Assembly (NCBI RefSeq): GCF_001641335.1
Contig: NZ_LVEM01000001.1
Span: 2,047,333-2,111,332, forward strand
Source: Bradyrhizobium stylosanthis
Lineage (GTDB): Bacteria > Pseudomonadota > Alphaproteobacteria > Rhizobiales > Xanthobacteraceae
DNA length: 64,000 nt
Direction of reading: 5' to 3'
The notes under the pieces were generated by a model. The model ran no database searches. It was not told the DNA's origin and saw only the letters and a program-made list of their open reading frames with translations. The position numbers and the translations under genes are program-made. This document shows positions 8,216 through 16,933 of this stretch, one piece after another. The first letter of the stretch is position 1. Every line of letters starts with the position of its first letter.

Positions 8216-9811
8216 TCAAGCCATAACCTGCGCGGCACCGCGTTCGCCGATCATCAGGCTGGTCGCGTTGGTGTTGGCCGACGTGATCTGCGGCATCACC
8301 GAGGCGTCGATCACCCGCAGCCGCTCGACGCCGCGCACGCGCAGCTGCGAATCGAGCACGGCCTGCGCGTCGCCGCCCATGCGACACGTCCCGACGCAGT
8401 GAAACACCGTGCCCCCGGTATTGCGTGCAAAATCCCACAGCCCGGCATCATCTCTTGCCGCCTCGCCCGGCACCATCTCGATGTCCCAGAGCGGGCGAAA
8501 CGCCCTCTGCTGATAAATCTCGCGCAGAATCTTCAGACCCGCAACAATGGTCTTGCGGTCGATCTCCTCGGCAAAATAATTCGGCTCGATACGCGGCTGC
8601 TCGAACGGATCGGTGGAGCTGATCGCAAGCCGGCCGCGCGACTTTGCGTGGCACTGCCAGACCGAGGCGGTGAAGCCGGAATAGCTGTGCAGGGGCTCTC
8701 CGGGCTTGTCGACCGAGAGCGGCATCACGTTGAACTGCACGTCCGGCCGTCCGCCGACCGCGTATTCCGTGCAGGCTGCGCCGCCCACCTGCCCTGCGCC
8801 GACCGTCAGCGGGCCGCTGCCCGCCAGCATCCACTGCAGGCCCATCTTCGCAAGCTCGACGGGATTGCGGACCTGGTCGTTGAGCGAGATCCGCTCCTTG
8901 AGGCGGACGATCAGCCGGGCCTGATAATGGTCCTGGAGATTGGCGCCGACCTCCGGAGACTCGGCAATAATGGGAATGCCGAGCTTGCGCAGCAGATCGG
9001 CTGGACCAACGCCGGAGAGCTGGAGGATCTGCGGCGACTGCAGCGCGCCGCCGGACAGGATGATCTCACGATCAGCCGTCGCGCTGTGGACCTGCCCCTT
9101 GCTGATCCACTCGACGCCGGTCGCGACGCGACCTTTGAAAACGACCCTGCTGACCTGCGCATGGGTGATGATGGTGAGATTGGGACGGCCGGCGACGGGG
9201 TGCAGAAACGCAGAGGCCGAACTGGTCCGCCAGTGCCGCCCGATGCCGAGCTGGTAGGTGCCGACGCCCAGCGTCGTGGCGCCGTTGAAGTCGGGATTGC
9301 GCGGCAGGCCGAACTCTACACCCGCCTCGACCCAGGCCTTCGATGCCGGATTGTCGTTGCGAAGGTCCGAGACTTCGAACTCCCCGAGTCCACCGTGAAA
9401 CTGGCTCTCGCCGCCGCGATAGCGCTCGTAGCGGCGGAAGTACGGCAGGAGTTCACGATAGCTCCAGCCATCGGCGCCGAGGCGTTGCCAATCGTCAAAA
9501 TCCTCGTGCTGGCCCCGGATGAAGATCAGACCGTTGATCGAGGACGAGCCGCCGAGCACGCGGCCCCGCGGCCAGACGATGGCACGACCGCCGCTTCCCT
9601 CCGAGCGCTCGGTCCTGAACAGGCGCGAGAATCGCTCGTTGTAGATGGTCCGGTAGTAGCCGACCGGAAGCTTCAGCCAGAAATTCCGATCCGATCCGCC
9701 GGCCTCCAGCAACAGCACGCGGCAGGACGGATCGGCCGACAGCCGGTTGGCAACGACGCAGCCGGCCGAGCCCGCGCCGACGATGATGTAGTCGTAGCCG
9801 CGTGCTGGCAT
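8216..9811 (-). CDS. GMC-family FAD-dependent oxidoreductase (choline/alcohol dehydrogenase-like)
   Basis: A 531-residue flavoprotein. The FAD dinucleotide motif VGAGSAG is near residues 11-17, the GMC signature 1 region reads WPRGRVLGGSSSINGLIF, signature 2 reads GGALQSPQILQLSGVGP, and the C-terminal catalytic histidine region reads HCVGTCRMG with a late asparagine (TSANTNATS). Length and order match choline dehydrogenase-like alcohol dehydrogenases. It oxidises a primary or secondary alcohol to the carbonyl; the partner is unknown. Its start codon abuts the stop of the enolase-superfamily gene, so they are co-translated and probably act in the same pathway. Confidence 0.92.
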   Translation of the reverse strand: MPARGYDYIIVGAGSAGCVVANRLSADPSCRVLLLEAGGSDRNFWLKLPVGYYRTIYNERFSRLFRTERSEGSGGRAIVWPRGRVLGGSSSINGLIFIRGQHEDFDDWQRLGADGWSYRELLPYFRRYERYRGGESQFHGGLGEFEVSDLRNDNPASKAWVEAGVEFGLPRNPDFNGATTLGVGTYQLGIGRHWRTSSASAFLHPVAGRPNLTIITHAQVSRVVFKGRVATGVEWISKGQVHSATADREIILSGGALQSPQILQLSGVGPADLLRKLGIPIIAESPEVGANLQDHYQARLIVRLKERISLNDQVRNPVELAKMGLQWMLAGSGPLTVGAGQVGGAACTEYAVGGRPDVQFNVMPLSVDKPGEPLHSYSGFTASVWQCHAKSRGRLAISSTDPFEQPRIEPNYFAEEIDRKTIVAGLKILREIYQQRAFRPLWDIEMVPGEAARDDAGLWDFARNTGGTVFHCVGTCRMGGDAQAVLDSQLRVRGVERLRVIDASVMPQITSANTNATSLMIGERGAAQVMA

Positions 9812-10938
9812 CAGATCGTCCGGTATTGTTCGATGGCGGCAAGATCGGGCGTGATGCCGAGACCTGCCTCGTCGCCGAGCGTGATCATGCCGTCGTGGAC
9901 ATCGAGCACGGGACCGCAGAAGCGGTCGCGCAGCGGGTTTTCATTGCAGTCGACTTCGAGCAGCCCGTCGCCGCCGACGCCGGCGAGAAGATGCGCGGAT
10001 GCCAGGAGGCCGATGCCGGCGCCGAGATAGTGCGGGCAGAACATCTTTCCCGACGCAAGGATATCGCGCGCGATGCCAGCGCAGGCCGACAGCCCGCCCC
10101 ATTTGGCGATGTCTGGCTGGACGACACCGAGCACCGGCTCACGCAGCACCTCGGCAAAGCCGGCATGGCTCGCGATGTTCTCGCCGGCCGCGAGCGGAAA
10201 GCGGATGGCCTCGCGCAATTGCGCCCATTCCCGCCGGGGACGATCGGCGCGGATCGGCTCCTCGAGCCAGGCGAGACCGAAGTGCTCCAGTTGCGGCGCG
10301 AGCTCCAATGCCTGCGCAATCGTCCAGCCCTGATTGACGTCGGCGGCCAGCAGACCTTCGCCCACAAGACGGCGCAGCGCGGCGAGATTGGCGCGGTCGG
10401 TTGCCGGATCGAAGCCGATCTTCAGCTTCAACGCGCGGTAACCGCGGCCGAGCGCAGCTTCAGCCGTCCGCTCGGAGCCGACCGGGTTGATGCCGCTGGC
10501 GTAGACCTTGATCGTGCGCACCGCCCCGCCGAGCAGCTTCCACAGCGCAACGTTCTGACGGCGCGCGTGCAGATCCCAGACGGCGAGATCGATGCCGGCG
10601 ATCGCCTGCGCAAACGGGCCGGCCTCGCCGGATTGCAGCGCAAGCACCGAGGTTCCCTGCGTCAGATGCTCGAACGCGGCGGACGGCTCCGAGGCGGTGA
10701 ATCCGACCAGAGCCGGCGCAAGCACCTCGTTGACGAGCCGAACACGATGTTCGGCTCCAGGTGCTGGAAAATTGCACCACACTTCACCCCAGCCGACATT
10801 GCCGTCGCCGTCCTCGACGCGGACGAAGACGGCAGGCCGATCCTTCATCCGCCCGAAGGACGTGATGACGGGCGCGGTCAGCGGGTAGCGATAGCCAAAG
10901 GCCTGGACGCTTCGGATGGTGAAAGACTGCGATGTCAT
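9811..10938 (-). CDS. Enolase-superfamily enzyme, mandelate racemase/muconate lactonizing subgroup
   Basis: A 375-residue enzyme with a capping domain and a TIM-type barrel. The mandelate-racemase catalytic set is intact: K171-x-K173 (KLKIG), metal ligands D200 (DVNQ), E226 (LEEP) and E253 (GEN), and the Asp-His dyad D276 (QPDIAKWGG) with H303 (CPHYLG). This set favours an acid-sugar dehydratase or racemase over a simple cycloisomerase. First gene of the leftward operon with the GMC oxidoreductase and a GntR regulator, divergent from a small-molecule importer. The substrate cannot be assigned from sequence. Confidence 0.9.
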   Translation of the reverse strand: MTSQSFTIRSVQAFGYRYPLTAPVITSFGRMKDRPAVFVRVEDGDGNVGWGEVWCNFPAPGAEHRVRLVNEVLAPALVGFTASEPSAAFEHLTQGTSVLALQSGEAGPFAQAIAGIDLAVWDLHARRQNVALWKLLGGAVRTIKVYASGINPVGSERTAEAALGRGYRALKLKIGFDPATDRANLAALRRLVGEGLLAADVNQGWTIAQALELAPQLEHFGLAWLEEPIRADRPRREWAQLREAIRFPLAAGENIASHAGFAEVLREPVLGVVQPDIAKWGGLSACAGIARDILASGKMFCPHYLGAGIGLLASAHLLAGVGGDGLLEVDCNENPLRDRFCGPVLDVHDGMITLGDEAGLGITPDLAAIEQYRTI

Positions 10939-10982
10939 GCGGGAAAGCCTGCGACGCCTACGACCAAAGGCGCCACTTGTAT

Positions 10983-11006
10983 GGTCATCCTATTTATAAT
11001 ATGACC
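10983..11006. promoter_or_regulatory. Perfect inverted repeat in divergent promoter (candidate GntR operator)
   Basis: GGTCAT, a 12-base AT-rich spacer (cctatttataat), then ATGACC: a perfect 6/12/6 inverted repeat in the 106-bp gap between two divergent operons. The placement and symmetry suit a dimeric regulator such as the GntR protein at 7465-8187. The spacer resembles a -10 element, so binding would block transcription. Seen directly; the regulator assignment is inference. Confidence 0.6.
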
Positions 11007-11044
11007 TCTGAAAACATCAACCGCAATCTGGGTGGACGCGTCGA

Positions 11045-11815
11045 ATGAACGGAGCTGGCCTGAGACGCCTTGGTCTCGGATTGATACCGTGGATCGGTGC
11101 AATCCTGCTCTGGTACGCCGTGCGCTGGAGCGGCTTCGTCAACGTCTCGCTGATCCCCGCGCCGCACCAGGTCGCCGCCAAATTCTTCGAGCTTCTCACC
11201 AAGGAAGGCCTGCTGATCGACATCTTCGCCTCGACCCGGCGCGTCTTTCTCGGCGTCGCGCTCGGCATCCTGGTGGCCGTGCCGGTTGGATTTCTGCTCG
11301 GGTGGTATCGCCCCGCCCGCACCTTCGCCGACCCCATGATCAACTTCTTTCGCGCGCTGCCGCCGATCGCACTGATCCCGCTGGTGATCGTCTATTTCGG
11401 TGTCGACGAGCTCGCAAAGCTCGTCATCCTGTTCTACGCCTCGTTCTTCTCCGGCGTGATCGTGATGTATGAGGGCGTCTCCCAGATCACGCCGCTCTAC
11501 ATCCGCGTGGCGCAGACGCTCGGCGCCAACCAGACCGAGATCTTTCGCAAGGTCATCATTCCCCTCACCGTCCCGCACATTCTCACGGCGCTGCGCGTGG
11601 CGCTGGGCGTCGCCTGGGCGACGCTGGTCGCATCCGAGCTGATCGCGGCGCAGCGCGGGCTCGGCGCCATGATCCAGAATGCCTCGACCTACTTCCTGCT
11701 CGACGTCATCTATGTCGGCATCATCTGCATCGGCCTGATCGCGCTGATCATGGATTTGATCCTGCGCAAAATCACCGCGCGGCTGTTGGTTTGGCAGGAT
11801 CGGGCCATCGCATGA
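11045..11815 (+). CDS. ABC transporter permease (TauC/SsuC/NitT family)
   Basis: A 256-residue inner-membrane permease of the nitrate/sulfonate/taurine/pyrimidine-precursor family. About six hydrophobic segments are visible; the ATPase-docking loop reads RVAQTLGANQTEIFRKVIIPLTVPHI, and the C-terminal half carries the typical ELIAAQRGLGAMI block. It begins a three-gene importer with ATPase and NMT1-type binding protein and overlaps the ATPase start by four bases. The divergent position relative to the GMC/enolase-superfamily operon suggests it imports the substrate that operon degrades (inference). Confidence 0.9.
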   Translation: MNGAGLRRLGLGLIPWIGAILLWYAVRWSGFVNVSLIPAPHQVAAKFFELLTKEGLLIDIFASTRRVFLGVALGILVAVPVGFLLGWYRPARTFADPMINFFRALPPIALIPLVIVYFGVDELAKLVILFYASFFSGVIVMYEGVSQITPLYIRVAQTLGANQTEIFRKVIIPLTVPHILTALRVALGVAWATLVASELIAAQRGLGAMIQNASTYFLLDVIYVGIICIGLIALIMDLILRKITARLLVWQDRAIA

Positions 11816-12621
11816 AAAAGCGCGCTCAGTTCGACAAGGTGTCGCTGTCCTTCGAGACGCCGAAGGGTCGTCTCAACGTCGTCGAGGACGTCAGCTACGA
11901 CATCAACGACGGCGACTTCATCGCGGTGATCGGGCCGTCCGGCTGCGGCAAGACCACGATGATGAGCATGCTCGCCGGCTTCCAGAAGCCGACGACCGGC
12001 AAGGTCCTGTTCGACGGCCGTCCCGTCGCCGGCCCCGGCCCCGAGCGCGGCGTCATCTTCCAGGAATATGGCGTCTTCCCCTGGCTGACGGTGAAGCAGA
12101 ACATCGCCTTCGGCCTGACGCTCAACGCCAACCACGTCCCGACCGCCGAGCGCGACGCGATCTGCGATCACTATCTCGGCCTGATGGGCCTGTCCGACTT
12201 CGCCAATTCCTATCCGAAGCATCTGTCCGGCGGCATGCGACAACGCCTCGCGATCGCGCGTGCCTATGCGGTGAAGCCCCAGTTTCTCCTGATGGACGAG
12301 CCGTTCGGGGCGCTCGACGCCCAGACCCGCTCCAACATGCAGAACCTGCTGCTCAAGGTGCTGGAGACCGAAGGCAAGACCGTCATGCTGATCACCCATT
12401 CCGTCGAGGAGGCGATCTACCTCGCCTCCCGCATCGTGGTAGTGACGGCGCGGCCGGCGCGGATCAAGGAGATCATCGACGTTCCCTTCGCTTACCCGCG
12501 CGACGAGTCGATCCAGGAGCGGCCAGAATTCGCGGAGCTGCGCAGCTATATCAGGCAGCTGGTGATGGACGAATATCGCGCCCAGCAAGCGCAGATGCGT
12601 CCGGTCTCATTCTCGGAATAA
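11812..12621 (+). CDS. ABC transporter ATP-binding protein (TauB/SsuB/NitT family)
   Basis: A 269-residue ATPase with Walker A GPSGCGKTT, Q-loop region FQEYGVFPWLTV, signature LSGGMRQRLAIARA, Walker B FLLMDEPFGALDAQTR, and the switch histidine in LITHSVEEAIYLASR. The PWLTVKQNIAFG segment is typical of TauB/SsuB proteins. The ATG at 11812 was preferred over one 21 bases upstream because it makes an ATGA overlap with the permease stop and starts at the first beta strand. Functions with the flanking permease and binding protein. Confidence 0.92.
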   Translation: MKKRAQFDKVSLSFETPKGRLNVVEDVSYDINDGDFIAVIGPSGCGKTTMMSMLAGFQKPTTGKVLFDGRPVAGPGPERGVIFQEYGVFPWLTVKQNIAFGLTLNANHVPTAERDAICDHYLGLMGLSDFANSYPKHLSGGMRQRLAIARAYAVKPQFLLMDEPFGALDAQTRSNMQNLLLKVLETEGKTVMLITHSVEEAIYLASRIVVVTARPARIKEIIDVPFAYPRDESIQERPEFAELRSYIRQLVMDEYRAQQAQMRPVSFSE

Positions 12622-12642
12622 CAAGCAAACGGAGGACACATC

Positions 12643-13638
12643 ATGGATCGGCGGCAATTTCTGACCACGACGGCAGGCCTGGCGCTCAGCACCTTCACGG
12701 CCTCGGCACCGGCGATCGCGCAAGCGAAAACGAAGGTCCGCGTCGGCTATCTTCACACCGTCGCCGTCGACGGCCAGATCTGGACCGGCATGGACCGCGG
12801 CTCCTTCGAAAAGCAGGGCCTCGATCTCGAACTGCGGCAGTTCAACACCGGCCTCGAAATCTTCCAGGCGCTGATCGGTGGCAGCCTTGATGTGCTGGCA
12901 ACTGGTGCGGTCCTCTCGAATTTCCCGGCGCGCGGCCAAGGCAAGGTATTTCTCATCAACGACATCGAGGTGGCGACGGCCCAGCTCTGGGTCCGCGGCG
13001 ATCAGGGCATCAAGTCGTTCGCGGATCTGAAGGGCAAGCGCATCGCGACCGCGACCGGCACGACGGCGCACGTGTTTCTCGATACCGCGCTCCGGGCCAA
13101 CAAGGTCGATCCAAAGGAGGTCGAGCTCGTCAACCAGACCATGCCGGCGGCCGTGACCGCCTTCATCTCCGGCGCAGTGCCGGCCGTAGCGCTCTGGGTG
13201 CCTTTCAACGTCACGGTCCGCGACAAGGTCCCCGGCGCGACCATGCTCGCGGATGCGTCAGCCTATTATCCAAAGGCGGCCATCATTGGCGGCTGGGCTG
13301 CGGCGAACGACTATTATGAACCCAACAAGGAAACCCTGGCCAAGCTGATTCGCGGCTGGGCTGATGCCAACGACTATATCGTCGCGAACAGCAACGAGGC
13401 GATGGAGAAGCTGCAAAAGGGGCATTACAGCCAGACGCCACTGTCCGACATCAACGAGTCCTTCAAAGCTCAGAAAATGTTCACATCCAAGGACTGGAAG
13501 CGGATGTACTCGGACGGGACCGTCACCAACTGGCTGCAGCAGTCGACAGACTTCTTCATGGCTAATGCGGGCATCAAGGACTTCACGCCGGCGAGCAAAT
13601 ACTTCGATCCGGGCCTGTATTTGAAGACGATCGCTTAG
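12643..13638 (+). CDS. ABC transporter substrate-binding protein (NMT1/TauA-like)
   Basis: A 331-residue periplasmic binding protein. The N-terminus MDRRQFLTTTAGLALSTF is a Tat-like leader (RRQFL), with probable cleavage after ASAPAIAQA near residue 28. The mature part shows the NMT1/THI5-like bilobal fold markers (VRVGYLHT, GSLDVLATGAV, DLKGKRIATATGT). The family binds taurine, sulfonates, nitrate, pyrimidine precursors or aromatic acids; the ligand cannot be read here. Twenty-one bases after the ATPase stop with a GGAGGA ribosome site before the ATG. Confidence 0.9.
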   Translation: MDRRQFLTTTAGLALSTFTASAPAIAQAKTKVRVGYLHTVAVDGQIWTGMDRGSFEKQGLDLELRQFNTGLEIFQALIGGSLDVLATGAVLSNFPARGQGKVFLINDIEVATAQLWVRGDQGIKSFADLKGKRIATATGTTAHVFLDTALRANKVDPKEVELVNQTMPAAVTAFISGAVPAVALWVPFNVTVRDKVPGATMLADASAYYPKAAIIGGWAAANDYYEPNKETLAKLIRGWADANDYIVANSNEAMEKLQKGHYSQTPLSDINESFKAQKMFTSKDWKRMYSDGTVTNWLQQSTDFFMANAGIKDFTPASKYFDPGLYLKTIA

Positions 13639-13898
13639 ATACCAAAGCACTGAGGGACTGGGTGTTCGCGCCGGACGCTTCATCCGTGCGGCGCGCTCCG
13701 ACGTACCAAGCATGTATTGAGCACCGAAGCGAACACCCGTCCCTTCCGAACGCTCAACTGCGCTGCTGCACTTCCCTGTTCAGAGCGGCATGGATCGTCG
13801 CTCCAAACAGGCTAAGCTGGTCTCAAGGTCCTTTGGTCGCAGTCTCTTGGAGGCGAGAGACATTCCTACGCCTGCGCCAAGCTACGCGATAGCTGCCT
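13639..13898. other. Intergenic region between the NMT1-type importer and the guaA-end repeat
   Basis: About 260 bases with no convincing gene. Short open frames here have no recognisable motif, no ribosome site and a base composition unlike the neighbouring coding regions. If the repeat at 13899 marks an integration junction, this stretch would be the original downstream flank of guaA. Confidence 0.4.
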
Positions 13899-13916
13899 GC
13901 AGCACTACTCCCACTC
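13899..13916. repeat. 18-bp copy of the guaA 3' end (candidate att site, left junction)
   Basis: The 18 bases GCAGCACTACTCCCACTC are identical to 29361-29378, where they encode the last residues and stop of GuaA on the - strand. Read on -, this copy also gives I-E-W-E-stop and the resemblance then ends, as expected of a displaced gene end left by site-specific integration. The guaA 3' end is a known integration site for genomic islands. No integrase is visible nearby. Confidence 0.6.
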
Positions 13917-14305
13917 TATTATTTCGGACAACGTATCGTCGTTGATTTGCTGGCAGAATTCTTCAAGTCTGACGGACAAATTCCGACGGTATGCCCGCCG
14001 AAATTTTGCGGTCGTGAACTCACAGAAAGATTTGAGCCGTTTACGCTCTCGCCGATTTCACCACCTATCGGCGTCAATCCACTGATCAGCGCTGCCGGCA
14101 TGGTCAAGACCGCCCTGGTTCGACGTATGCTCAAATTCCGTCCGAGATCATGAGGGCGCTGGTCCGTCGCCAGGCATTCTGCTGCCCCCCGTTAGCCTCC
14201 CAAGAGGCACTACCGAAATTGCCGTTCATCCCTTATATCACTGCGCCAGTGCGTTTGACGGCTGGCGGATGGATGCTATTGAAGACGGCAGATGGGCAAG
14301 GCCGA
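13917..14305. other. Non-coding or decayed stretch at the left edge of the sox module
   Basis: About 390 bases without a supportable gene. The segment 13917-14140 is visibly less GC-rich than its surroundings and has only short open frames with no recognisable motif; a decayed mobile-element gene is possible but not shown. The last 100 bases must hold the promoter of the ArsR-type regulator; an AT-rich tract at 14231-14240 (CTTATATCAC) is a candidate element. Confidence 0.35.
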
Positions 14306-14623
14306 ATGAGCAAGACAGACACGCGCGCGCTGGAGCGGCAGGCCAAGGAGGTGGCTGCCCTGATGCGCATGCTCGCGAGCGAGCAGCGGCTGCTGATCGT
14401 CTGCAAGCTGGTCGAATATGGTGAGGCCAGCGCCGGCACTCTCGCCGAGGAGGTCGGCCTCTCCGCCTCGGCGCTGTCGCAGCACCTGGCCAAGCTGAAA
14501 GCGGAGCGCGTGGTCGCCGCCCGGCGCGATGGTCAGGTCATTTGGTACCGCATCGCCGACCGGCGGGTCGAAGAGCTGTTCTCGACCCTGCACCGTCTGT
14601 TCTGCACTCCGCGCAAGCGCTGA
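14306..14623 (+). CDS. ArsR-family regulator, two-cysteine sulfur-sensor type
   Basis: A 105-residue winged-helix regulator (LASEQRLLIVCKL, then the recognition helix SASALSQHLAKLKAERVV and wing RRDGQVIWYRI). Cys33 and Cys100 lie 67 residues apart in helices alpha2 and alpha5, almost the spacing of the persulfide-sensing pair of SqrR and BigR (66). Members of that group repress sulfide and sox genes until a persulfide bridges the cysteines. The ATG at 14306 was chosen over earlier in-frame starts because it follows GGGCAAGG and gives the family length. Convergent with the YeeE/YedE gene, two bases apart. Confidence 0.85.
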   Translation: MSKTDTRALERQAKEVAALMRMLASEQRLLIVCKLVEYGEASAGTLAEEVGLSASALSQHLAKLKAERVVAARRDGQVIWYRIADRRVEELFSTLHRLFCTPRKR

Positions 14624-14625
14624 AG

Positions 14626-15195
14626 CTAGCCGCGCGTCTGCTTCGCTTCGGCGGATTCAACCCACCAGAAGAACAATCCGGCGCCGAGCGCAAGCGCTGC
14701 GAACCACGCGACATCCGGAATGTTCGTGACGTCCGGAAGGCGAACCTTGCCCAACGCCCACACGTTGAGGACATGGGCCTTCAGCCAGTCGAAGCTCAGC
14801 GCGTAGAGGATGGCGCCGGCGACCATGCCGAGTGCGCCAACCAAGGCATGGACGCTGCCGGTGGCGATGGCGCCGAGCGCCGTTCCCGGACAATAGCCGT
14901 AGACGACCATACCGACACCGAACAACGCGGCGCCGAGCGCGACCGCGAGCATGTTGGCATCCTTGACGTAGTACTTGGTGTTGCCGGTATCGACGAGCAG
15001 CAGCACACCGAGCCCACCGACCACGATCGCAGTGCCCATCACCTTGAGCACGGTGAAGTCGCGCAGGCGGAACTGGTTCTCGATCACGTCGCAGTTCGTC
15101 ACCTTGCCGCGCTGGAGCAGAAAGCCGAAGGCTGCGCCCATCAGCAGCGGCCCGAGGATCGTCATCATCGCAGTCATCTCCGTTGCTCCCTTCAT
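14626..15195 (-). CDS. YeeE/YedE half-type sulfur transport protein (partner 2)
   Basis: A 189-residue membrane protein of the YeeE/YedE (DUF395) family, half the length of full transporters, with about five hydrophobic segments. Conserved cysteine motifs are seen in LLQRGKVTNCDVIENQF and GVGMVVYGYCPGTALGA. Half-size members occur as pairs and probably form a heterodimer; full-length YeeE (TsuA) takes up thiosulfate through such cysteines. Its start overlaps the stop of the upstream half-protein (ATGA), which supports a two-subunit transporter. The exported substrate or direction is not known. Confidence 0.87.
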   Translation of the reverse strand: MKGATEMTAMMTILGPLLMGAAFGFLLQRGKVTNCDVIENQFRLRDFTVLKVMGTAIVVGGLGVLLLVDTGNTKYYVKDANMLAVALGAALFGVGMVVYGYCPGTALGAIATGSVHALVGALGMVAGAILYALSFDWLKAHVLNVWALGKVRLPDVTNIPDVAWFAALALGAGLFFWWVESAEAKQTRG

Positions 15196-15743
15196 CGCTT
15201 GCGGAACATGAGCGCGGAGATGCCGAGCCCAGTGGTGAACATCACCGCGAGGAACAGCCAGCTCGACACCGCGAGCTGCAATCCACCGGAGATGCCGTGG
15301 CCGCTGGTGCAGCCGCCGGCGAGCCGTGCGCCATACATGATGACGGTGCCGCCGAGGAATGCGCCGACGAACCGCTTGGCGATCGACGGCCCGAACCGCT
15401 CCTTCCAGACCTCAGGCACGAGCTCGAGCCGCCACGTGCCCGACATCACCGCCGCGATGAACGCACCGGCGGGAATGCCGACGAGAAACCAGACGCCGTA
15501 GTCCCATTTGAGCGGCATGCTCTTCCAGTAGGAATTCTCCGCTACCGCCTCGGGCCCGATCACCGGCACCGCGAACAGCGAGGCGATGCGCGAGAACGCG
15601 GTGGTGACGCCGAGCGGGTCGCCGAATACCGCAAAGGCGATCCAGCTCAACAGCCCGATCCCGGCGCCGACGAGATAAGGTGACCAGTCGATCCGCGCGG
15701 TGCGCGGCGCTTCGCGAACATCGCTTTCCGTGATGGTGGTCAT
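15192..15743 (-). CDS. YeeE/YedE half-type sulfur transport protein (partner 1)
   Basis: A 183-residue membrane protein with about four to five hydrophobic segments and the cysteine motif RLAGGCTSGHGISGG near the C-terminal third, characteristic of YeeE/YedE proteins. Its first 28 residues are polar, then WSPYLVGAGIGLLSW begins the membrane part. Translationally coupled to the second half-protein. The promoter region (15744-15828) contains a perfect 9-bp AT-rich inverted repeat that may be an operator for one of the ArsR-type sensors. Confidence 0.87.
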   Translation of the reverse strand: MTTITESDVREAPRTARIDWSPYLVGAGIGLLSWIAFAVFGDPLGVTTAFSRIASLFAVPVIGPEAVAENSYWKSMPLKWDYGVWFLVGIPAGAFIAAVMSGTWRLELVPEVWKERFGPSIAKRFVGAFLGGTVIMYGARLAGGCTSGHGISGGLQLAVSSWLFLAVMFTTGLGISALMFRKR

Positions 15744-15805
15744 GTGCGTTTCCCTGGATCAGCGTCGCTACCGGCCCGCATCGGAGAAAATCATATTCAA
15801 GAATT

Positions 15806-15829
15806 ATAATTTAGTAATATCTAAATTAT
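15806..15829. promoter_or_regulatory. AT-rich perfect inverted repeat (candidate sulfur-sensor operator)
   Basis: ATAATTTAG-TAATAT-CTAAATTAT, a perfect 9-bp inverted repeat with a 6-bp spacer, lies between the start of the leftward YeeE/YedE pair and the end of the upstream YeeE/YedE gene. It is strikingly AT-rich within a GC-rich region, as are BigR-type operators. An ATTC at 15795-15798 lies just to its left. Regulator assignment is inference. Confidence 0.55.
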
Positions 15830-16914
15830 CAGGTGCCCGGCGAACCCACCGCTTGCTGCGGGTGCGGCATGCCGGCGCGGTCGACGACCAGATCGGTGAG
15901 CCCCGCCCCGAGCCACATGCCGCCGAGCACCAGCCAGGCGGTGAGCGCGAATACCGAAGCTCCGGTCACACCGGCGCCGACCGCGCAGCCGCCGGCTAGC
16001 ATCGCGCCGAACCCCATCAGCACCGCGCCCAGCAGGTAGCGGCGCATACCGAGCCCGTCGGAAAACCCCTCGAGCTTCAACTCATGCGCGGTGGCCGCGG
16101 CGACGAACGAGCCGATGAACACGCCGGGGATGATGCCGAGGTCGAATCCGAGACGAAGCTGCAAGCTGTTAAGCACGAGCATCAGCAGTTCGGCCGACGG
16201 CCCGCTGAAGGTCAGGCTCTTCAACGTCACGGGTGCGAAGGAGGCCTGCGAGAGCTGATAGGTCAAGAGCCAGCCCGCAACCACTGCCAAGCCCGCGGCC
16301 AGCGCGGACAAGATCAGCCGGCGCGGCAAATGGCTGCGAAAGGCGAAGGCGAGCCCCGCGATCAGCCATAGTCCGCCGAAGGCGAGCTTCTCGGGCGTGC
16401 CACCGCCGAACACCGCCATGATGTCGCGCGACGGCCCGCCGTCGACCAGCCACAGGTTCGTCACCCATTCGCGCGCGGGCGACAGCAAACCGCGATAGGA
16501 GGCCTGCGCAGTGACCGCAAACACCAGGCCCGACAGCAGCGCCCTCAGATTGCCGTTGGCCGAGAGCACGAGCAGCCGGCTGGCGCAGCCGCGCGCCAGG
16601 ATCATGCCGCAGCCGAACATCACGCCGCCGACGAGCGCGCCGGAGATGCTGCCCTGCTGCGCGAGCTGGCGCGCCTCGGAGACGTCGAGCAAGCCGAGGG
16701 CGACAAAGGCCTGCGTGCCCACCAACGCGGCGGCGAAGGTCAATAGCCAGACTGCGAGGCGCGGGCCGCCCTCGCCGCGGGAGAATTCAACCGCTGCGGC
16801 GCGCAGGCAAAAGCGGCTGCGCTGGGCGAAGAATCCGAAGAGGCCACCGACCAGGAGGCCGCCCAGCCATGACAGCCGGTCTTCCCCCAGGAGATCGATG
16901 AGTGTCGTCAGCAC
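15829..16914 (-). CDS. Full-length YeeE/YedE-type sulfur (thiosulfate) transporter
   Basis: A 361-residue inner-membrane protein with around nine hydrophobic segments and an internal pseudo-repeat. The cysteine motifs typical of the TsuA/YeeE thiosulfate channel are present: FAQRSRFCLRAAAVEF, CGMILARGCASRLLV, and LAGGCAVGAGVTG. The length matches TsuA. The start is a GTG at 16914. It is one of four YeeE/YedE-family polypeptides in the sox module. A 90-bp family of palindromic repeat lies directly upstream (16934-17020). Confidence 0.87.
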   Translation of the reverse strand: MLTTLIDLLGEDRLSWLGGLLVGGLFGFFAQRSRFCLRAAAVEFSRGEGGPRLAVWLLTFAAALVGTQAFVALGLLDVSEARQLAQQGSISGALVGGVMFGCGMILARGCASRLLVLSANGNLRALLSGLVFAVTAQASYRGLLSPAREWVTNLWLVDGGPSRDIMAVFGGGTPEKLAFGGLWLIAGLAFAFRSHLPRRLILSALAAGLAVVAGWLLTYQLSQASFAPVTLKSLTFSGPSAELLMLVLNSLQLRLGFDLGIIPGVFIGSFVAAATAHELKLEGFSDGLGMRRYLLGAVLMGFGAMLAGGCAVGAGVTGASVFALTAWLVLGGMWLGAGLTDLVVDRAGMPHPQQAVGSPGT

Positions 16915-16933
16915 GGCCGTCTCGGTGTTCCCT

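Noticed and set aside
13919..14153. Short open frames on both strands next to the left guaA-end repeat
   Set aside because: No motif, no ribosome site and no resemblance to integrases or excisionases; kept as gene-free sequence.
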